NCBI RefSeq assembly: GCF_003474435.1
Contig: NZ_QRNF01000006.1
Location: 59,592-123,591, forward strand
Source: Ruminococcus sp. AF46-10NS
Lineage (GTDB): Bacteria; Bacillota; Clostridia; Lachnospirales; Lachnospiraceae
Reading direction: 5' to 3'
DNA length: 64,000 nt
In this document: positions 27,099 through 37,099 of the stretch, piece by piece
Numbering within the stretch: position 1 is the stretch's first letter
Layout: the number at the start of each line of letters is the position of its first letter
Notes under the pieces: model-generated
Database searches by the model: none
Seen by the model: the letters and a program-made list of their open reading frames with translations, nothing else
What the model was told of the DNA's origin: nothing
Made by a program: the position numbers and the translations under genes

Positions 27099-28091
27099 AT
27101 GAACAAAGGAAATAAGATAGGTGCCCGGATCCTGAAACGGATCATTTTGTTTGCAGTAGTTATGTTTCTGCTGTCTGTCGTGGTTTTCTGGATGGCAAGA
27201 CTTGCGCCGGGAGATCCTCTGCAGTCCTTTTACGGGGATTCTCTTGAGATGATGACCAGCGAAGAGATAGCTGCTGCCAGGACAAGACTGGGACTTGATC
27301 AGGGAATCGCAGTACAATATGTAAAATGGCTTACCAATGCAGTTCATGGAGAGTTCGGACTGTCTTTGAAGTACAGGCAGCCAGTCATGAATGTGATAAA
27401 ACCGCTGATCGGGAATACTCTGGTATTGGGGGGAGTCGCCTATGTAGTGATCTTTACGCTGGCAATCCTGATCGCAATATTCTGTACTCTTCATGAAGAT
27501 CAGTGGATCGACCGTCTGATCTGTAAGATAGGAACAGTAGCCTTTTATGTGCCGGCTTTCTGGCTGGGGGTGGTACTGATACTGATCTTCAGCGTAAATC
27601 TGGGATGGTTTCCGAGCAGTGGCGCTTATGATGTCGGAATGGCAGACAGCATTGGCAATCGTATCAGACATATGGTACTTCCGCTTGTGGTTATGATCTT
27701 AAGTCATCTGTGGTATTACGCATATATGATACGAAACAAATTTCTGGATGAGGTACGGAAAGATTACGTATTGCTTGCCAGGGCCAAAGGGCTTTCCAAA
27801 AGAAAAATTTTGTGGAAACACTGTCTCAGAAATGTAATGCCTACCATTGTAAGTATTATGGCGGTTTCAGTCCCTCACGTAACCGGTGGAACAGTGACGG
27901 TCGAGGCAGTATTCAATTATGCAGGTATTGGAAATCTGGCAGTGGAATCTGCCAAATATCATGACTATAATCTTTTGATGGTAGATGTGCTGATCACGGG
28001 CTTTATCGTATTTTTAAGCAGTTTTATTGCACAGACTGTTAATGAGGAGATTGATCCGAGAATGAAGGATTCAGAGGTGAGAGTATGGTAG
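27099..28091 (+). CDS. ABC transporter permease, Opp/Nik family (transporter 1, OppB-like)
   Basis: Membrane channel subunit of 330 aa for peptide, nickel or chelate uptake. The N-terminal hydrophobic helix and RLAPGDPLQSF signature precede five more membrane segments; the cytoplasmic EAA loop is ARAKGLSKRKILWKHCLRN. ATG 27099 follows AAAGGAAAA; an ATG at 27048 lies in the repeat-rich leader and is rejected. It overlaps the next permease by 7 bases. Confidence 0.88.
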   Translation: MNKGNKIGARILKRIILFAVVMFLLSVVVFWMARLAPGDPLQSFYGDSLEMMTSEEIAAARTRLGLDQGIAVQYVKWLTNAVHGEFGLSLKYRQPVMNVIKPLIGNTLVLGGVAYVVIFTLAILIAIFCTLHEDQWIDRLICKIGTVAFYVPAFWLGVVLILIFSVNLGWFPSSGAYDVGMADSIGNRIRHMVLPLVVMILSHLWYYAYMIRNKFLDEVRKDYVLLARAKGLSKRKILWKHCLRNVMPTIVSIMAVSVPHVTGGTVTVEAVFNYAGIGNLAVESAKYHDYNLLMVDVLITGFIVFLSSFIAQTVNEEIDPRMKDSEVRVW

Positions 28092-29002
28092 ATAACAGTA
28101 TGATTTCCGAAGAAGAGCTTTTCCGGGTGGTAGGTTCTGGGTGGAAAACGTATGAAGTTCAAAAAAGAAAGAAAACATTCAGGGAAAAGCTGAAGGGAAA
28201 ACCGGTTTTCTCCATGATTCTGCTGCTGATAGTTGTGTTGGGATGTGTATTTGCGAATCTTGTAGCAAATCATGATCCTTCAGGATTTTATCTCCGGAAT
28301 CTGAATACACCGCCTGGAAGGGAATTTATTTTTGGAACGGATTCTCTTGGAAGAGATATCTATTCCCTGATCTGGTATGGAGGAAGAGTATCTCTGGTGA
28401 TCGGAATTTCAGGAGCAGCGATCATTACTGTGATCGGTGTTACCTACGGATGCATCAGCGGAACGGCAGGACCAAAGGTTGATTCGGTCCTGATGCGATT
28501 TACGGAAATGTGTGGAAGTATTCCGACACTTCTTATGATACTGATCTTATCTGCTGTTTTTCAGGCAGATGATGTGATCGGCATTTCCGTTATCATTGGT
28601 ATTACCGGATGGTTCGCACTGGCCCGTATCGTAAGAAGTGAAGTGCGGCAGATACGGAACAGCGATTATGTGATGTATGCAAGACTCTGCGGAGGAGGCT
28701 TTGGATATGTGATGTATTATCATCTGATACCGAATTTTGTTTCAGCGATCATGTTTGTGGTGATCTCATCTGTCAGCAGCTGTATCACTATGGAATCTAC
28801 TTTAAGCTTTTTGGGACTGGGACTTCCGGCAGATGTAGTTTCCTGGGGAAGCATGCTTTCCCTGGCTAATAAAGCACTGATCATGAATACCTGGTGGGTG
28901 ATCATGATACCGGGAGTTTTTCTGGTGGTTACTCTGATGTGTATTACCAATGTGGGAAGTTTTGTAAGAAGCGAAGTGAATAATAAATACAGCAATCTCT
29001 GA
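28085..29002 (+). CDS. ABC transporter permease, Opp/Nik family (transporter 1, OppC-like)
   Basis: Second channel subunit, 305 aa, with a cytoplasmic N-terminal tail, the OppC-type segment FIFGTDSLGRDIYSLIWYGGR and about six membrane helices. The EAA loop around YARLCGGGFGYVMYYHLIPN contacts the ATPase. It is translationally coupled to the upstream permease. Confidence 0.88.
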   Translation: MVDNSMISEEELFRVVGSGWKTYEVQKRKKTFREKLKGKPVFSMILLLIVVLGCVFANLVANHDPSGFYLRNLNTPPGREFIFGTDSLGRDIYSLIWYGGRVSLVIGISGAAIITVIGVTYGCISGTAGPKVDSVLMRFTEMCGSIPTLLMILILSAVFQADDVIGISVIIGITGWFALARIVRSEVRQIRNSDYVMYARLCGGGFGYVMYYHLIPNFVSAIMFVVISSVSSCITMESTLSFLGLGLPADVVSWGSMLSLANKALIMNTWWVIMIPGVFLVVTLMCITNVGSFVRSEVNNKYSNL

Positions 29003-29093
29003 TGGAAAATGATATGTGGAATGAAGCCGGTATCTGACAGGATATGGATAAAGCCAAACGAAGTGTGGATAACCGGTTCGAAAATAAGGAAAG

Positions 29094-30695
29094 ATGAGGA
29101 AAACAAAAATGAAAAAGAGAACAGGGAACAGTCACGGAAAGAAATGTGCAGCAGTAACGCTTGCGGCAGTGACAGCAGTATGTACAGGAGCTGTAACAGG
29201 AGGTACAGTAACTGCATTTGCAGCAGAAGAAAACAAAACACTGGTTTATGCAGGAGAGTCGGAAAGTACGATCAATCCGCTTCTGAACAATCATGATGAG
29301 CTTCCGGATCTTATTTTTTCCGGACTGATGAAATATGATGCAAATGGAAAACCGGTAGAGGATCTTGCAGAGAGCTATACCTTTGATAAAGATACCAATA
29401 CTTATACTTTTAAACTTCGCGATGGTGTGAAGTGGCATGACGGAGAAGCTTTTAATGCTGAAGATGTTGTATATACTTACAAAGAGCTTACAGAGGATGA
29501 AACCCTGGGTGCAAGCATTACCAGCAATTATCAGGATATCACAGATATCGAGGCACCGGATGATAAGACCGTAGTATTTACCCTGGATCAGTATGATGCT
29601 GCTATGCTGGACTATTTTACCATGGGAATCCTTCCGGAGCATCTTCTTGAAGGTGAAGATGTAAATACAACATCCTTTAACCAGAATCCGGTAGGAACAG
29701 GACGTTATAAATTCGAAGACTGGGATGCCACAGGTGGAATGATCACACTGAAACGAAATGAAGACTACTATGGAAAAGTTCCGAATATTGAAACAGTAGT
29801 ATATCGTACCGTATCTGATGAGACTACCAAGGCAACTATGCTCCAGTCCGGAGAAGCTGATCTTGCATGGCTGAATTCCAACTATGCTTCCCAGTTTAAG
29901 GACAAGGACGGATATAATTACTGGGAGTTTACAACAGCAGATTACCGTGGAGCTGCCATGGATATGAGCACGGATTTCTGGAAAGAAAACGGAGATTCCA
30001 TTGGCGTTCTGAATTATGCACTGGATAAAGATTCCATTATCGCAGGCGTTCTGGCAGGTCAGGGAGAGCCGGCGTACAGCCCGATCCAGAGAAATCCTCT
30101 TGGAACTGACAAAGAAGCAAATATTTATTCCTATGATCTGGATACTTTTGCAAAGAAGATGGAAGAGCTTGGCTGGAAAAAAGGTGATGATGGCATCTAT
30201 GAGAGAAATGGGCAGAAATTCCATTTCACTATTCAGGTCCGTGACTATGAAGAGGAGCGTGTGGATATTGCCAATGTTATGTCAGATATGCTGAAACAGG
30301 CTGGCGTGGAGATGGAAGTAAAACTGGTGACAAAATTTGACTGGGATGCAGGATATAATGGATTCCTTGCAGGCTATTCAACACAGTTTGATCCGGATAT
30401 GGCATATGTAAATTTTGTGACAGATGCAAGTGGAAACAATATGCATTATTCCAATGCAGATGTTGACAAATATCTTGAAGAAGGACGTCACGGTGAAACA
30501 GAGGAAGCACGAAAAAAATCCTACGGTGAGTTTGAAAAGGCTTATGCGCAGGCACCTGGAATTCTTCTGGTAGCTTATCTTCAGGGTGATTATGTAGGTA
30601 TTTCCGGAATTTCCGGACTGGATACCACACGTGTTCTCGGACATCATTCCGTAGGTGTTATGTGGAATATTGAAGACTGGACTATTACAAAATAA
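29094..30695 (+). CDS. extracellular solute-binding protein, family 5 (transporter 1)
   Basis: Captures the substrate outside the cell. The 533-aa protein has a basic start, a hydrophobic signal ending near TVTAFA-AEE, and the SBP_bac_5 core (YTFKLRDGVKWHDGEAF near residue 100). A Cys in the signal sits in TAVC, not a proper lipobox, so lipid anchoring is uncertain; most Gram-positive members are lipoproteins. ATG 29094 or 29109 could be the start. It lies between permeases and ATPase, a complete operon. Confidence 0.87.
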   Translation: MRKTKMKKRTGNSHGKKCAAVTLAAVTAVCTGAVTGGTVTAFAAEENKTLVYAGESESTINPLLNNHDELPDLIFSGLMKYDANGKPVEDLAESYTFDKDTNTYTFKLRDGVKWHDGEAFNAEDVVYTYKELTEDETLGASITSNYQDITDIEAPDDKTVVFTLDQYDAAMLDYFTMGILPEHLLEGEDVNTTSFNQNPVGTGRYKFEDWDATGGMITLKRNEDYYGKVPNIETVVYRTVSDETTKATMLQSGEADLAWLNSNYASQFKDKDGYNYWEFTTADYRGAAMDMSTDFWKENGDSIGVLNYALDKDSIIAGVLAGQGEPAYSPIQRNPLGTDKEANIYSYDLDTFAKKMEELGWKKGDDGIYERNGQKFHFTIQVRDYEEERVDIANVMSDMLKQAGVEMEVKLVTKFDWDAGYNGFLAGYSTQFDPDMAYVNFVTDASGNNMHYSNADVDKYLEEGRHGETEEARKKSYGEFEKAYAQAPGILLVAYLQGDYVGISGISGLDTTRVLGHHSVGVMWNIEDWTITK

Positions 30696-30705
30696 GGGAA
30701 AAAAT

Positions 30706-32730
30706 ATGCAGGAAACCGTTTTGGAATTAAAAAACTATTCGGTAAGCTTTGACACACCGGACGGCGAGGTACAGGCCGTCCGGAATGTGGATCTTTCTGT
30801 GAAAAAAGGAGAGATTCTTTGTATCGTAGGTGAATCCGGATGCGGAAAAACAGTGATGTGCCGCAGTGTGATGAAACTGTTGCCGCCAAATGCCAGGGTG
30901 AAAAATGGAGAAATCCGGCTGTGCGGAGAAAACATTACAGATTATAAAAGAAAAAAGATGGAGAAGCTGTGCGGAAGCAAGGTAAGTATGGTGTTTCAGG
31001 ATCCTATGCTGACTTTGAATCCTACGATCCCTGTCGGAAAACAGATCACAGAAGCGATCATCAAAAATCAGAAAGTATCCAGAGGTGATGCTGAAAAGAA
31101 AGCGATAGAAATGCTGAAGCTGGTAGGAATTTCAGATGCAGAGCAGCGATACGGACTTCAACCTCATTTTTTTTCAGGCGGAATGAGACAGAGATGTGTT
31201 CTTGCTATTGCGCTGGCATGTAATCCACAGATTTTGTTTGCGGATGAAGCTACCACAGCTCTGGATGTAACTGTGGAAGCCAAAATCCTGGATCTGCTTC
31301 TGGAAATTCGGGAAAAAACAGGAGTCAGCATTGTATTTATATCACATGATCTGGGAGCTGTTGCAAGGATCGCAGACAGGGTTGCCGTAATGTATGCAGG
31401 AAAGATCGTTGAGATCGGAACAGCAGAAGAAGTTTATTATGATCCAAGACATCCGTATACATGGGGACTTCTTTCTTCCCTTCCATTTTTTACAAATGAA
31501 AAAGGTGTGTTGAATCCTATTCCGGGAATGCCGCCATCACTTCTGAATCCCCCACAGGGGGATGCTTTTGCTGTCCGGAATTCTCAGGCACTTGCCATTG
31601 ATTATGAAAAAGAGCCGCCGATGTTTAAGGTCAGTGAAACTCATTATGCTGCGACATGGCTGCTGGATGAAAGAGCTCCGAAAGTAGAAAAACCTTCATT
31701 TCTGAAAAAAAGGCAGCAGGAGCCTTGCGCCTGTAGTCAGGATAATCGGGCATGGGAAAAAGCAACGCCTGATTTAAAAAGAAAAGATTATGCGCAGAAG
31801 GAAATACTCATAGAAGCTAAAAATCTGAAACAATACTTCCGGGTTCGTTCAGATTATACTATACGGGCAGTAGATGATGTTTCTTTTGGAATCCGGGAAG
31901 GCGAGATCATGGCACTGGTTGGCGAGACCGGATGCGGAAAATCCACAACAGCCAGAACCCTGGCTGGAATTTATCACCCCACAGGTGGAGAACTCTTTTA
32001 CAGGGGAGAGAAGCTTTCGGATAAAAAAAGTCCTTTCGGACTGAGGCGAACAGGTGACAACGATATCAGAAAACGGATGCAGGGAGAGATCCAGATGATT
32101 TTTCAGGATTCAGGTGCGGCTTTAAATCCAAGAATGAACATCCGGCAGATCATGCTGGAACCGATAAAGATCAGCCGAAGGATCAGGGATCGAGAGCTTC
32201 TGGAAAATAAGCTTCAGGAAATTCTGAAAGAAACCGGACTGGATGAAAGCATCCTTTCCAAAAGACCCGGAGAGCTTTCCGGAGGTCAGAGGCAGAGAGT
32301 GGCGATCGGAAGAAGCCTTCTTATGGAACCACGCCTTATTATTGCAGACGAACCAATTGCCTCTCTGGATATTTCCATTCAGGCGCAGATCGTTATGCTG
32401 TTTAAAAAGCTTCAGAAAGAAAAGAAGTTTTCATTTTTGTTTATTGCCCATGATCTGTCGATGGTGCGGTTTTTGAGTGATACGGTTGGTGTAATGAAAA
32501 ACGGGAAACTGGTTGAGATGGCACCAACGGAGGAGCTTTTTGGAAATCCGTGTCATCCATATACAAGATCTTTGCTTTCGGCAATACATGTTCCGGATCC
32601 GGTGTCAGAGCGTGGACATGCACTGATCGAATACAATGAGATACAGAGTCAGGAAGAAAACTGGCTGGAAATATCACCGGGACACAGAGTACGAGGTGAA
32701 GTATACAATGGAGCAGAATGTTATTCATAA
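30706..32730 (+). CDS. fused OppD-OppF-type ABC ATPase (transporter 1)
   Basis: Drives transporter 1. One 674-aa chain has two nucleotide-binding domains: the first with Walker A GESGCGKT (about 42-49) and signature FSGGMRQR, the second with GETGCGKS and LSGGQRQR; both have the Opp/Dpp C-terminal extension (HPYT). A hydrophilic linker near residues 330-365 joins them. Most Opp systems use two genes, as transporter 2 next door does. ATG 30706 is used; the frame upstream to 30655 overlaps the binding-protein gene. Confidence 0.88.
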   Translation: MQETVLELKNYSVSFDTPDGEVQAVRNVDLSVKKGEILCIVGESGCGKTVMCRSVMKLLPPNARVKNGEIRLCGENITDYKRKKMEKLCGSKVSMVFQDPMLTLNPTIPVGKQITEAIIKNQKVSRGDAEKKAIEMLKLVGISDAEQRYGLQPHFFSGGMRQRCVLAIALACNPQILFADEATTALDVTVEAKILDLLLEIREKTGVSIVFISHDLGAVARIADRVAVMYAGKIVEIGTAEEVYYDPRHPYTWGLLSSLPFFTNEKGVLNPIPGMPPSLLNPPQGDAFAVRNSQALAIDYEKEPPMFKVSETHYAATWLLDERAPKVEKPSFLKKRQQEPCACSQDNRAWEKATPDLKRKDYAQKEILIEAKNLKQYFRVRSDYTIRAVDDVSFGIREGEIMALVGETGCGKSTTARTLAGIYHPTGGELFYRGEKLSDKKSPFGLRRTGDNDIRKRMQGEIQMIFQDSGAALNPRMNIRQIMLEPIKISRRIRDRELLENKLQEILKETGLDESILSKRPGELSGGQRQRVAIGRSLLMEPRLIIADEPIASLDISIQAQIVMLFKKLQKEKKFSFLFIAHDLSMVRFLSDTVGVMKNGKLVEMAPTEELFGNPCHPYTRSLLSAIHVPDPVSERGHALIEYNEIQSQEENWLEISPGHRVRGEVYNGAECYS

Positions 32731-32850
32731 AAAGGAATACATATACATGACAGAATGGAATAGGTGAAATCCCCCCACGGGGGTTGTGACAGAGCAGGAG
32801 GATTGTTAAACTTTTATTATCTGAACATTTAAAATGCGGAAAGGAAGAAA

Positions 32851-33795
32851 ATGAGAAGGTATATTTTTAAAAGACTTCTGCAGCTGATCCCGGTCCTGAT
32901 CGGGATCACATTTCTGTCTTTTGCCATGATGAGGCTGGCCGGTGGAGATGCAGTGACGTATATGTATGAAAATGCAGGCTCTGCAGTATCACAGGAAATT
33001 ATCGATAAGACAAAGGCGGAATATGGTCTTGATAAGCCGTTTCCTGTTCAATATGCAAACTGGTTTGCAGGGATGGTCACAGGTGATATGGGAGAGAGTT
33101 ATGTTTCCCACAGAGATGTTTACGAAACTTTTACTTCAAAGCTTCCGGCAACGATCATGCTGACATTGTCATCTATCATTCTAACTGTTCTTCTTGCGGT
33201 TCCCCTTGGAATTTTATCTGCGGTGAAACATAATAAATGGATCGATTATGTGATCCGGTTCTTAAGCTTTGTGGGAAATTCCATGCCGAATTTTTTTGCG
33301 GCAATGGTTCTGATGTATTTTTTATCTGTTAAACTGGGAATTTTACCGGTAGTAACGAATTCTGATCTTGGACAGAGCATCATTCTTCCTACACTGACGC
33401 TGGCTGTTTCTATGGCTGCCAAGTATACAAGGCAGGTACGTGCCACGGTTTTGGAAGAGCTGAACAAGCCGTATGTGATGGGGGCGAAGGCTCGGGGAAT
33501 CCGAGGAAGCGTGATCATATGGAAAAGTGTTATGAAAGCATCAATGCTGACGATCATCACTCTTCTGGCCTTATCCATCGGAAATCTTCTGGGAGGAACA
33601 GCCATTGTAGAGAATATTTTTATGTGGGACGGAGTTGGAAAGCTGGCTGTAGATGCCATCAATATGCGAGATTATCCCATTATACAGGCTTATGTGGCAT
33701 GGATGGCGGTTATCTATGTACTGGTAAATCTTGTGACAGATATCGTTTACCACTATCTTGATCCGAGAGTAAGGCTTGGAGGTGACAGAGCATGA
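32851..33795 (+). CDS. ABC transporter permease, Opp/Nik family (transporter 2, NikB/OppB-like)
   Basis: A 314-aa channel subunit starting MRRYIFKRLLQLIPVLIGIT, with six predicted helices and the EAA loop GAKARGIRGSVIIWKSVMK. AAAGGAAG precedes the ATG. The 120-base gap from transporter 1 contains a short CCCCC/GGGGG hairpin near 32770-32785 but no clear terminator, so the two operons may be linked. Confidence 0.88.
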   Translation: MRRYIFKRLLQLIPVLIGITFLSFAMMRLAGGDAVTYMYENAGSAVSQEIIDKTKAEYGLDKPFPVQYANWFAGMVTGDMGESYVSHRDVYETFTSKLPATIMLTLSSIILTVLLAVPLGILSAVKHNKWIDYVIRFLSFVGNSMPNFFAAMVLMYFLSVKLGILPVVTNSDLGQSIILPTLTLAVSMAAKYTRQVRATVLEELNKPYVMGAKARGIRGSVIIWKSVMKASMLTIITLLALSIGNLLGGTAIVENIFMWDGVGKLAVDAINMRDYPIIQAYVAWMAVIYVLVNLVTDIVYHYLDPRVRLGGDRA

Positions 33796-34658
33796 GTGGA
33801 GAAAAAAAGATAACTGTCCGGAAACAGAAAATCAGGAAAAATCATACCAGGGCCAAACTGATATTTTTTCTGATACTGACTGCAGTACTTTTGCTGATCG
33901 CAGCGTTTGCAAAATATCTTTGCCCTTATGATCCTTATGTGCAGGATCTGACACTGGCACAGAAGGCACCATGCCCGGAGCATCTTCTGGGAACAGACCG
34001 TTATGGCAGAGATATGCTGTCAAGAGTGATTACAGGAAGTACTGTGAGTATTTACGGAACACTGATCCTGGTAGCTGTGATCACGGTTGTGGGAACTGTG
34101 ATCGGAATTTTATGTGGCTGGAGAGGCGGAAAAACAGAGGCAGTCCTTATGCGTATTTCAGATCTTTTTCTTGCATTTCCGGGACTTGTTTTTGCACTGG
34201 CAGTAGCTGCTGTGCTGGGAGGAGGAATCCAGAATGCGATCATCGCTCTGGCTGTGATCAGCTGGCCGAAATTTGCAAGGCTTGCCAGAGGACTTACCCT
34301 GACACAGAAAGCTTCTCCGTATCTGATGGCAGCGAAGCTTTCCGGCAGCAGTACAGGAAAACTTCTGATAAAACATATTTTACCCAATATTGCAGGACCG
34401 ATTCTTGTGACAGCAGTTCTTGATATCGGAACCATGATGATGGAGCTTGCAGGACTTTCCTTCCTGGGACTTGGAGTGAAGCCGCCAATGGCTGAGTGGG
34501 GAAGTATGATCAATGACGGAAGAAGTATGCTGCAGATCGCACCGTGGATGGTGCTGGCTCCGGGAGCTGCGATTTTTATTACAGTTATGATATTTAATCT
34601 GCTGGGCGATACAGTCCGGGATTATATGGATCCAAGAGAACGGAACAGAGGAAAATGA
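33792..34658 (+). CDS. ABC transporter permease, Opp/Nik family (transporter 2, NikC/OppC-like)
   Basis: A 288-aa channel subunit with HLLGTDRYGRDMLSRVITG, the OppC/NikC signature, and about six helices. The EAA loop lies at AAKLSGSSTGKLLIKHILPN. It overlaps the previous gene by ATGA-type coupling. Confidence 0.88.
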   Translation: MSGEKKITVRKQKIRKNHTRAKLIFFLILTAVLLLIAAFAKYLCPYDPYVQDLTLAQKAPCPEHLLGTDRYGRDMLSRVITGSTVSIYGTLILVAVITVVGTVIGILCGWRGGKTEAVLMRISDLFLAFPGLVFALAVAAVLGGGIQNAIIALAVISWPKFARLARGLTLTQKASPYLMAAKLSGSSTGKLLIKHILPNIAGPILVTAVLDIGTMMMELAGLSFLGLGVKPPMAEWGSMINDGRSMLQIAPWMVLAPGAAIFITVMIFNLLGDTVRDYMDPRERNRGK

Positions 34659-34691
34659 CATCAGAGTAAAAGAAAGCGAGAGAGAAAAAAT

Positions 34692-36254
34692 ATGAAGAAA
34701 AAAATAATAGCAGCGACACTTGCGGCAATGCTGGTTATGGGTATGACAGGAGTGGCTGTAAATGCGAAAAGTGAAAATAAGGATAAAACTGAAGGGACAA
34801 CTTTTGTTTACGGAACAACCGGATACAGTGAGGAGATGGGAGATGCAGGCCTGAACCCACATGACAATTATTCCGGCTGGAGCTGCCTGCGTTATGGTGT
34901 AGGGGAGACCTTGTTTAAATATAATGACAACATGGAGGTAGAGCCGTGGCTTGCTACAGATTATGAATTTACAGATGATAATACTGTGAAAATTACGCTT
35001 CGTGATGGCGTGAAATTTTCCAGCGGCAGAGATATGGACGGAGAAGCAGTTAAAGAATGTCTGGATGATCTGATCGCGAATCACGACCGGGCACCGTCAG
35101 ATATGAAGATTGACAAGATCGAGGCAGATGGAATGACGGTGACGATCCATACAACAGAAGCATGTCCTGCGATCATCAATTATCTTGGAGATCCATATGG
35201 GGCTATCATAGATATGGATTATGGTGTGCAGGGAGAAGGCGGTTCTGCCAATGTTGCAGGTACAGGACCTTTTATTGCAACAGAGGTTTCCCCCACAGAA
35301 ATTAAGCTGGTGAAGAATGAAAACTACTGGGGCGGAGAGGTAAAGACTGATAATGTGATCGTGAAATCTTTTTCTGACGGAAGTGCACTGACAGCAGCTC
35401 TGCAGACAGGAGATATCCAGGGAACTTACGGACTTCAGTATGACAATTATGCCTTATTTGACGAAAATCCTGATTATCAGATCAGTTCTGTTGCAACAAG
35501 CCGCTGCTTTTTCGGCCAGTTTAATATGGAATCTGAACTGATGCAGGATAAGAATGTAAGGGAAGCTATTGAGATGGGAATTGATAAGGATGGCTTCTGC
35601 AGCGTGATCATGGAGAATCGTGGCGTTCCGGCAGTGGGAGCTTTTCCGGGCAGCTTTTCTTACGGAAATGATGCAGTGAAAGCACCGTCCTATGATCCGG
35701 AAGGAGCAAAAAAACTTCTTGAGGAATCCGGATGGAAGGATACAGATGGTGATGGATATGCAGATAAGGATGGAAAAAAACTTTCTATTACATGGCTGAC
35801 TTATCCGACACGTCTGGAACAGCCGAAGCTTGCTGAATATGCACAGTCTACTTTAAAGGATATTGGAATTGAGGTTAATGTAAATAATACGGCAGATCAT
35901 GCAACCTATGCGAAGAATGGAGATTTTGACGTATATGTAAGTTCTCTTACAACTGCACCGACCGGTGATCCGGAGTACTTTTTCACAAGCACAGTTGTAT
36001 CCGGGGCAGCAAAAAATTATGGCAAATACAGTAACTCAAGTCTGGATGATATCATAGCAAAAATGCATGAGACCTTTGACACAGATGAGAGAGGAAAGCT
36101 TGCCATCGAAGCACAGCAGACAATTCTTGATGATGATGCGTATTTCTTTGTTTCTCATCTGAATATGGGACTGGTATCAAAATCAAATGTGTCAGGGCTG
36201 ACTGCACACCCATGTGATTATTATGAGATCACGGCAGATCTGGAAGTGAAATAA
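34692..36254 (+). CDS. extracellular solute-binding protein, NikA-like (transporter 2)
   Basis: A 520-aa binding protein. The opening GLNPHDNYSGW, the KITLRDGVKFSSGR block and the end GLVSKSNVSGL resemble NikA/CntA-type nickel or metallophore binders more than peptide binders. The signal (MKKKIIAATLAAMLVMGMTG, cut near VNA-KS) contains no cysteine at all, so it cannot be a standard lipoprotein. How it stays at the cell surface is unclear. The ligand is unknown. Confidence 0.87.
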   Translation: MKKKIIAATLAAMLVMGMTGVAVNAKSENKDKTEGTTFVYGTTGYSEEMGDAGLNPHDNYSGWSCLRYGVGETLFKYNDNMEVEPWLATDYEFTDDNTVKITLRDGVKFSSGRDMDGEAVKECLDDLIANHDRAPSDMKIDKIEADGMTVTIHTTEACPAIINYLGDPYGAIIDMDYGVQGEGGSANVAGTGPFIATEVSPTEIKLVKNENYWGGEVKTDNVIVKSFSDGSALTAALQTGDIQGTYGLQYDNYALFDENPDYQISSVATSRCFFGQFNMESELMQDKNVREAIEMGIDKDGFCSVIMENRGVPAVGAFPGSFSYGNDAVKAPSYDPEGAKKLLEESGWKDTDGDGYADKDGKKLSITWLTYPTRLEQPKLAEYAQSTLKDIGIEVNVNNTADHATYAKNGDFDVYVSSLTTAPTGDPEYFFTSTVVSGAAKNYGKYSNSSLDDIIAKMHETFDTDERGKLAIEAQQTILDDDAYFFVSHLNMGLVSKSNVSGLTAHPCDYYEITADLEVK

Positions 36255-36271
36255 CAGCTGGGAGATTTTAA

Positions 36272-37078
36272 ATGGAAGCATTGCTGAAACTTGATCATGT
36301 GACGATCTGTTATAATGGAGAACCTGTTGTTCAGGATATAAATCTGGAGCTGAATAAAGGAGAGATCCTTGGAGTGGTAGGTGAATCCGGAAGTGGAAAA
36401 AGTACTATTATTAAGGCTGTTATGGGACTTCTGGGAAATGAAGGCATGGTTACGGAAGGTGATATCTGGTACATGGGAAGGAATGTAGCGGATATGCCGG
36501 AAAAAGAACTCCGAACACTCCTGGGACCGGAGATCGCTATGGTTTTTCAGGACTCCGGTGCTGCGCTTTGCCCGATCCGTACAGTTGGCGATCAGATTTA
36601 CGAAAGTATGCGGGAACATGAAAAGATCAGCCGCAGGGAATGCGAAGAACGTGCAATAGAAATGATGGAAAAGATCGGGCTGAAGGATGGCAGGCGTGTT
36701 CTGAGGAGTTATCCTTTTGAACTGTCCGGTGGTATGAACCAGCGTGTGGGAATCTGCATTTCCATGCTGCAGCGTCCATCTCTCCTGCTTGCAGATGAGC
36801 CGACCAGTGCCCTTGATGTGATTGTGCAGAAACAGGTTGTTGAGGAAATGCTGCTTCTGCGTCAGGAATATCATACAGCCATGATTATTGTCACACATAA
36901 CATCGGAGTAGTTGGAAAAATGGCAGATAAGGTTCTGGTGCTGAAGAACGGCAAAGTGATGGAATACGGAGATACCAGGCAGATACTGGATGATCCGCAG
37001 GATCCTTATACAAAAGAGCTTATGAATTCTGTGCCGCGTCTGAACAGAGGCAAGCTGGAGAGCATTTGTACAGGCTGA
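36272..37078 (+). CDS. ABC transporter ATPase, NikD/OppD-like (transporter 2)
   Basis: A 268-aa nucleotide-binding subunit with Walker A GESGSGKS, signature LSGGMNQR, Walker B LLADEPTSALD and the Opp-type tail DPYTKELMNSVPRL. GGGAG precedes the ATG. It pairs with the following ATPase to power transporter 2. Confidence 0.9.
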   Translation: MEALLKLDHVTICYNGEPVVQDINLELNKGEILGVVGESGSGKSTIIKAVMGLLGNEGMVTEGDIWYMGRNVADMPEKELRTLLGPEIAMVFQDSGAALCPIRTVGDQIYESMREHEKISRRECEERAIEMMEKIGLKDGRRVLRSYPFELSGGMNQRVGICISMLQRPSLLLADEPTSALDVIVQKQVVEEMLLLRQEYHTAMIIVTHNIGVVGKMADKVLVLKNGKVMEYGDTRQILDDPQDPYTKELMNSVPRLNRGKLESICTG

Positions 37079-37099
37079 AACAAGGAATGGAGAGAAGAA

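Noticed and set aside
28944..30224. 426-aa open frame on the minus strand
   Set aside because: Antisense shadow of the binding-protein gene; hydrophobic Cys/Ile-rich translation without a start site.
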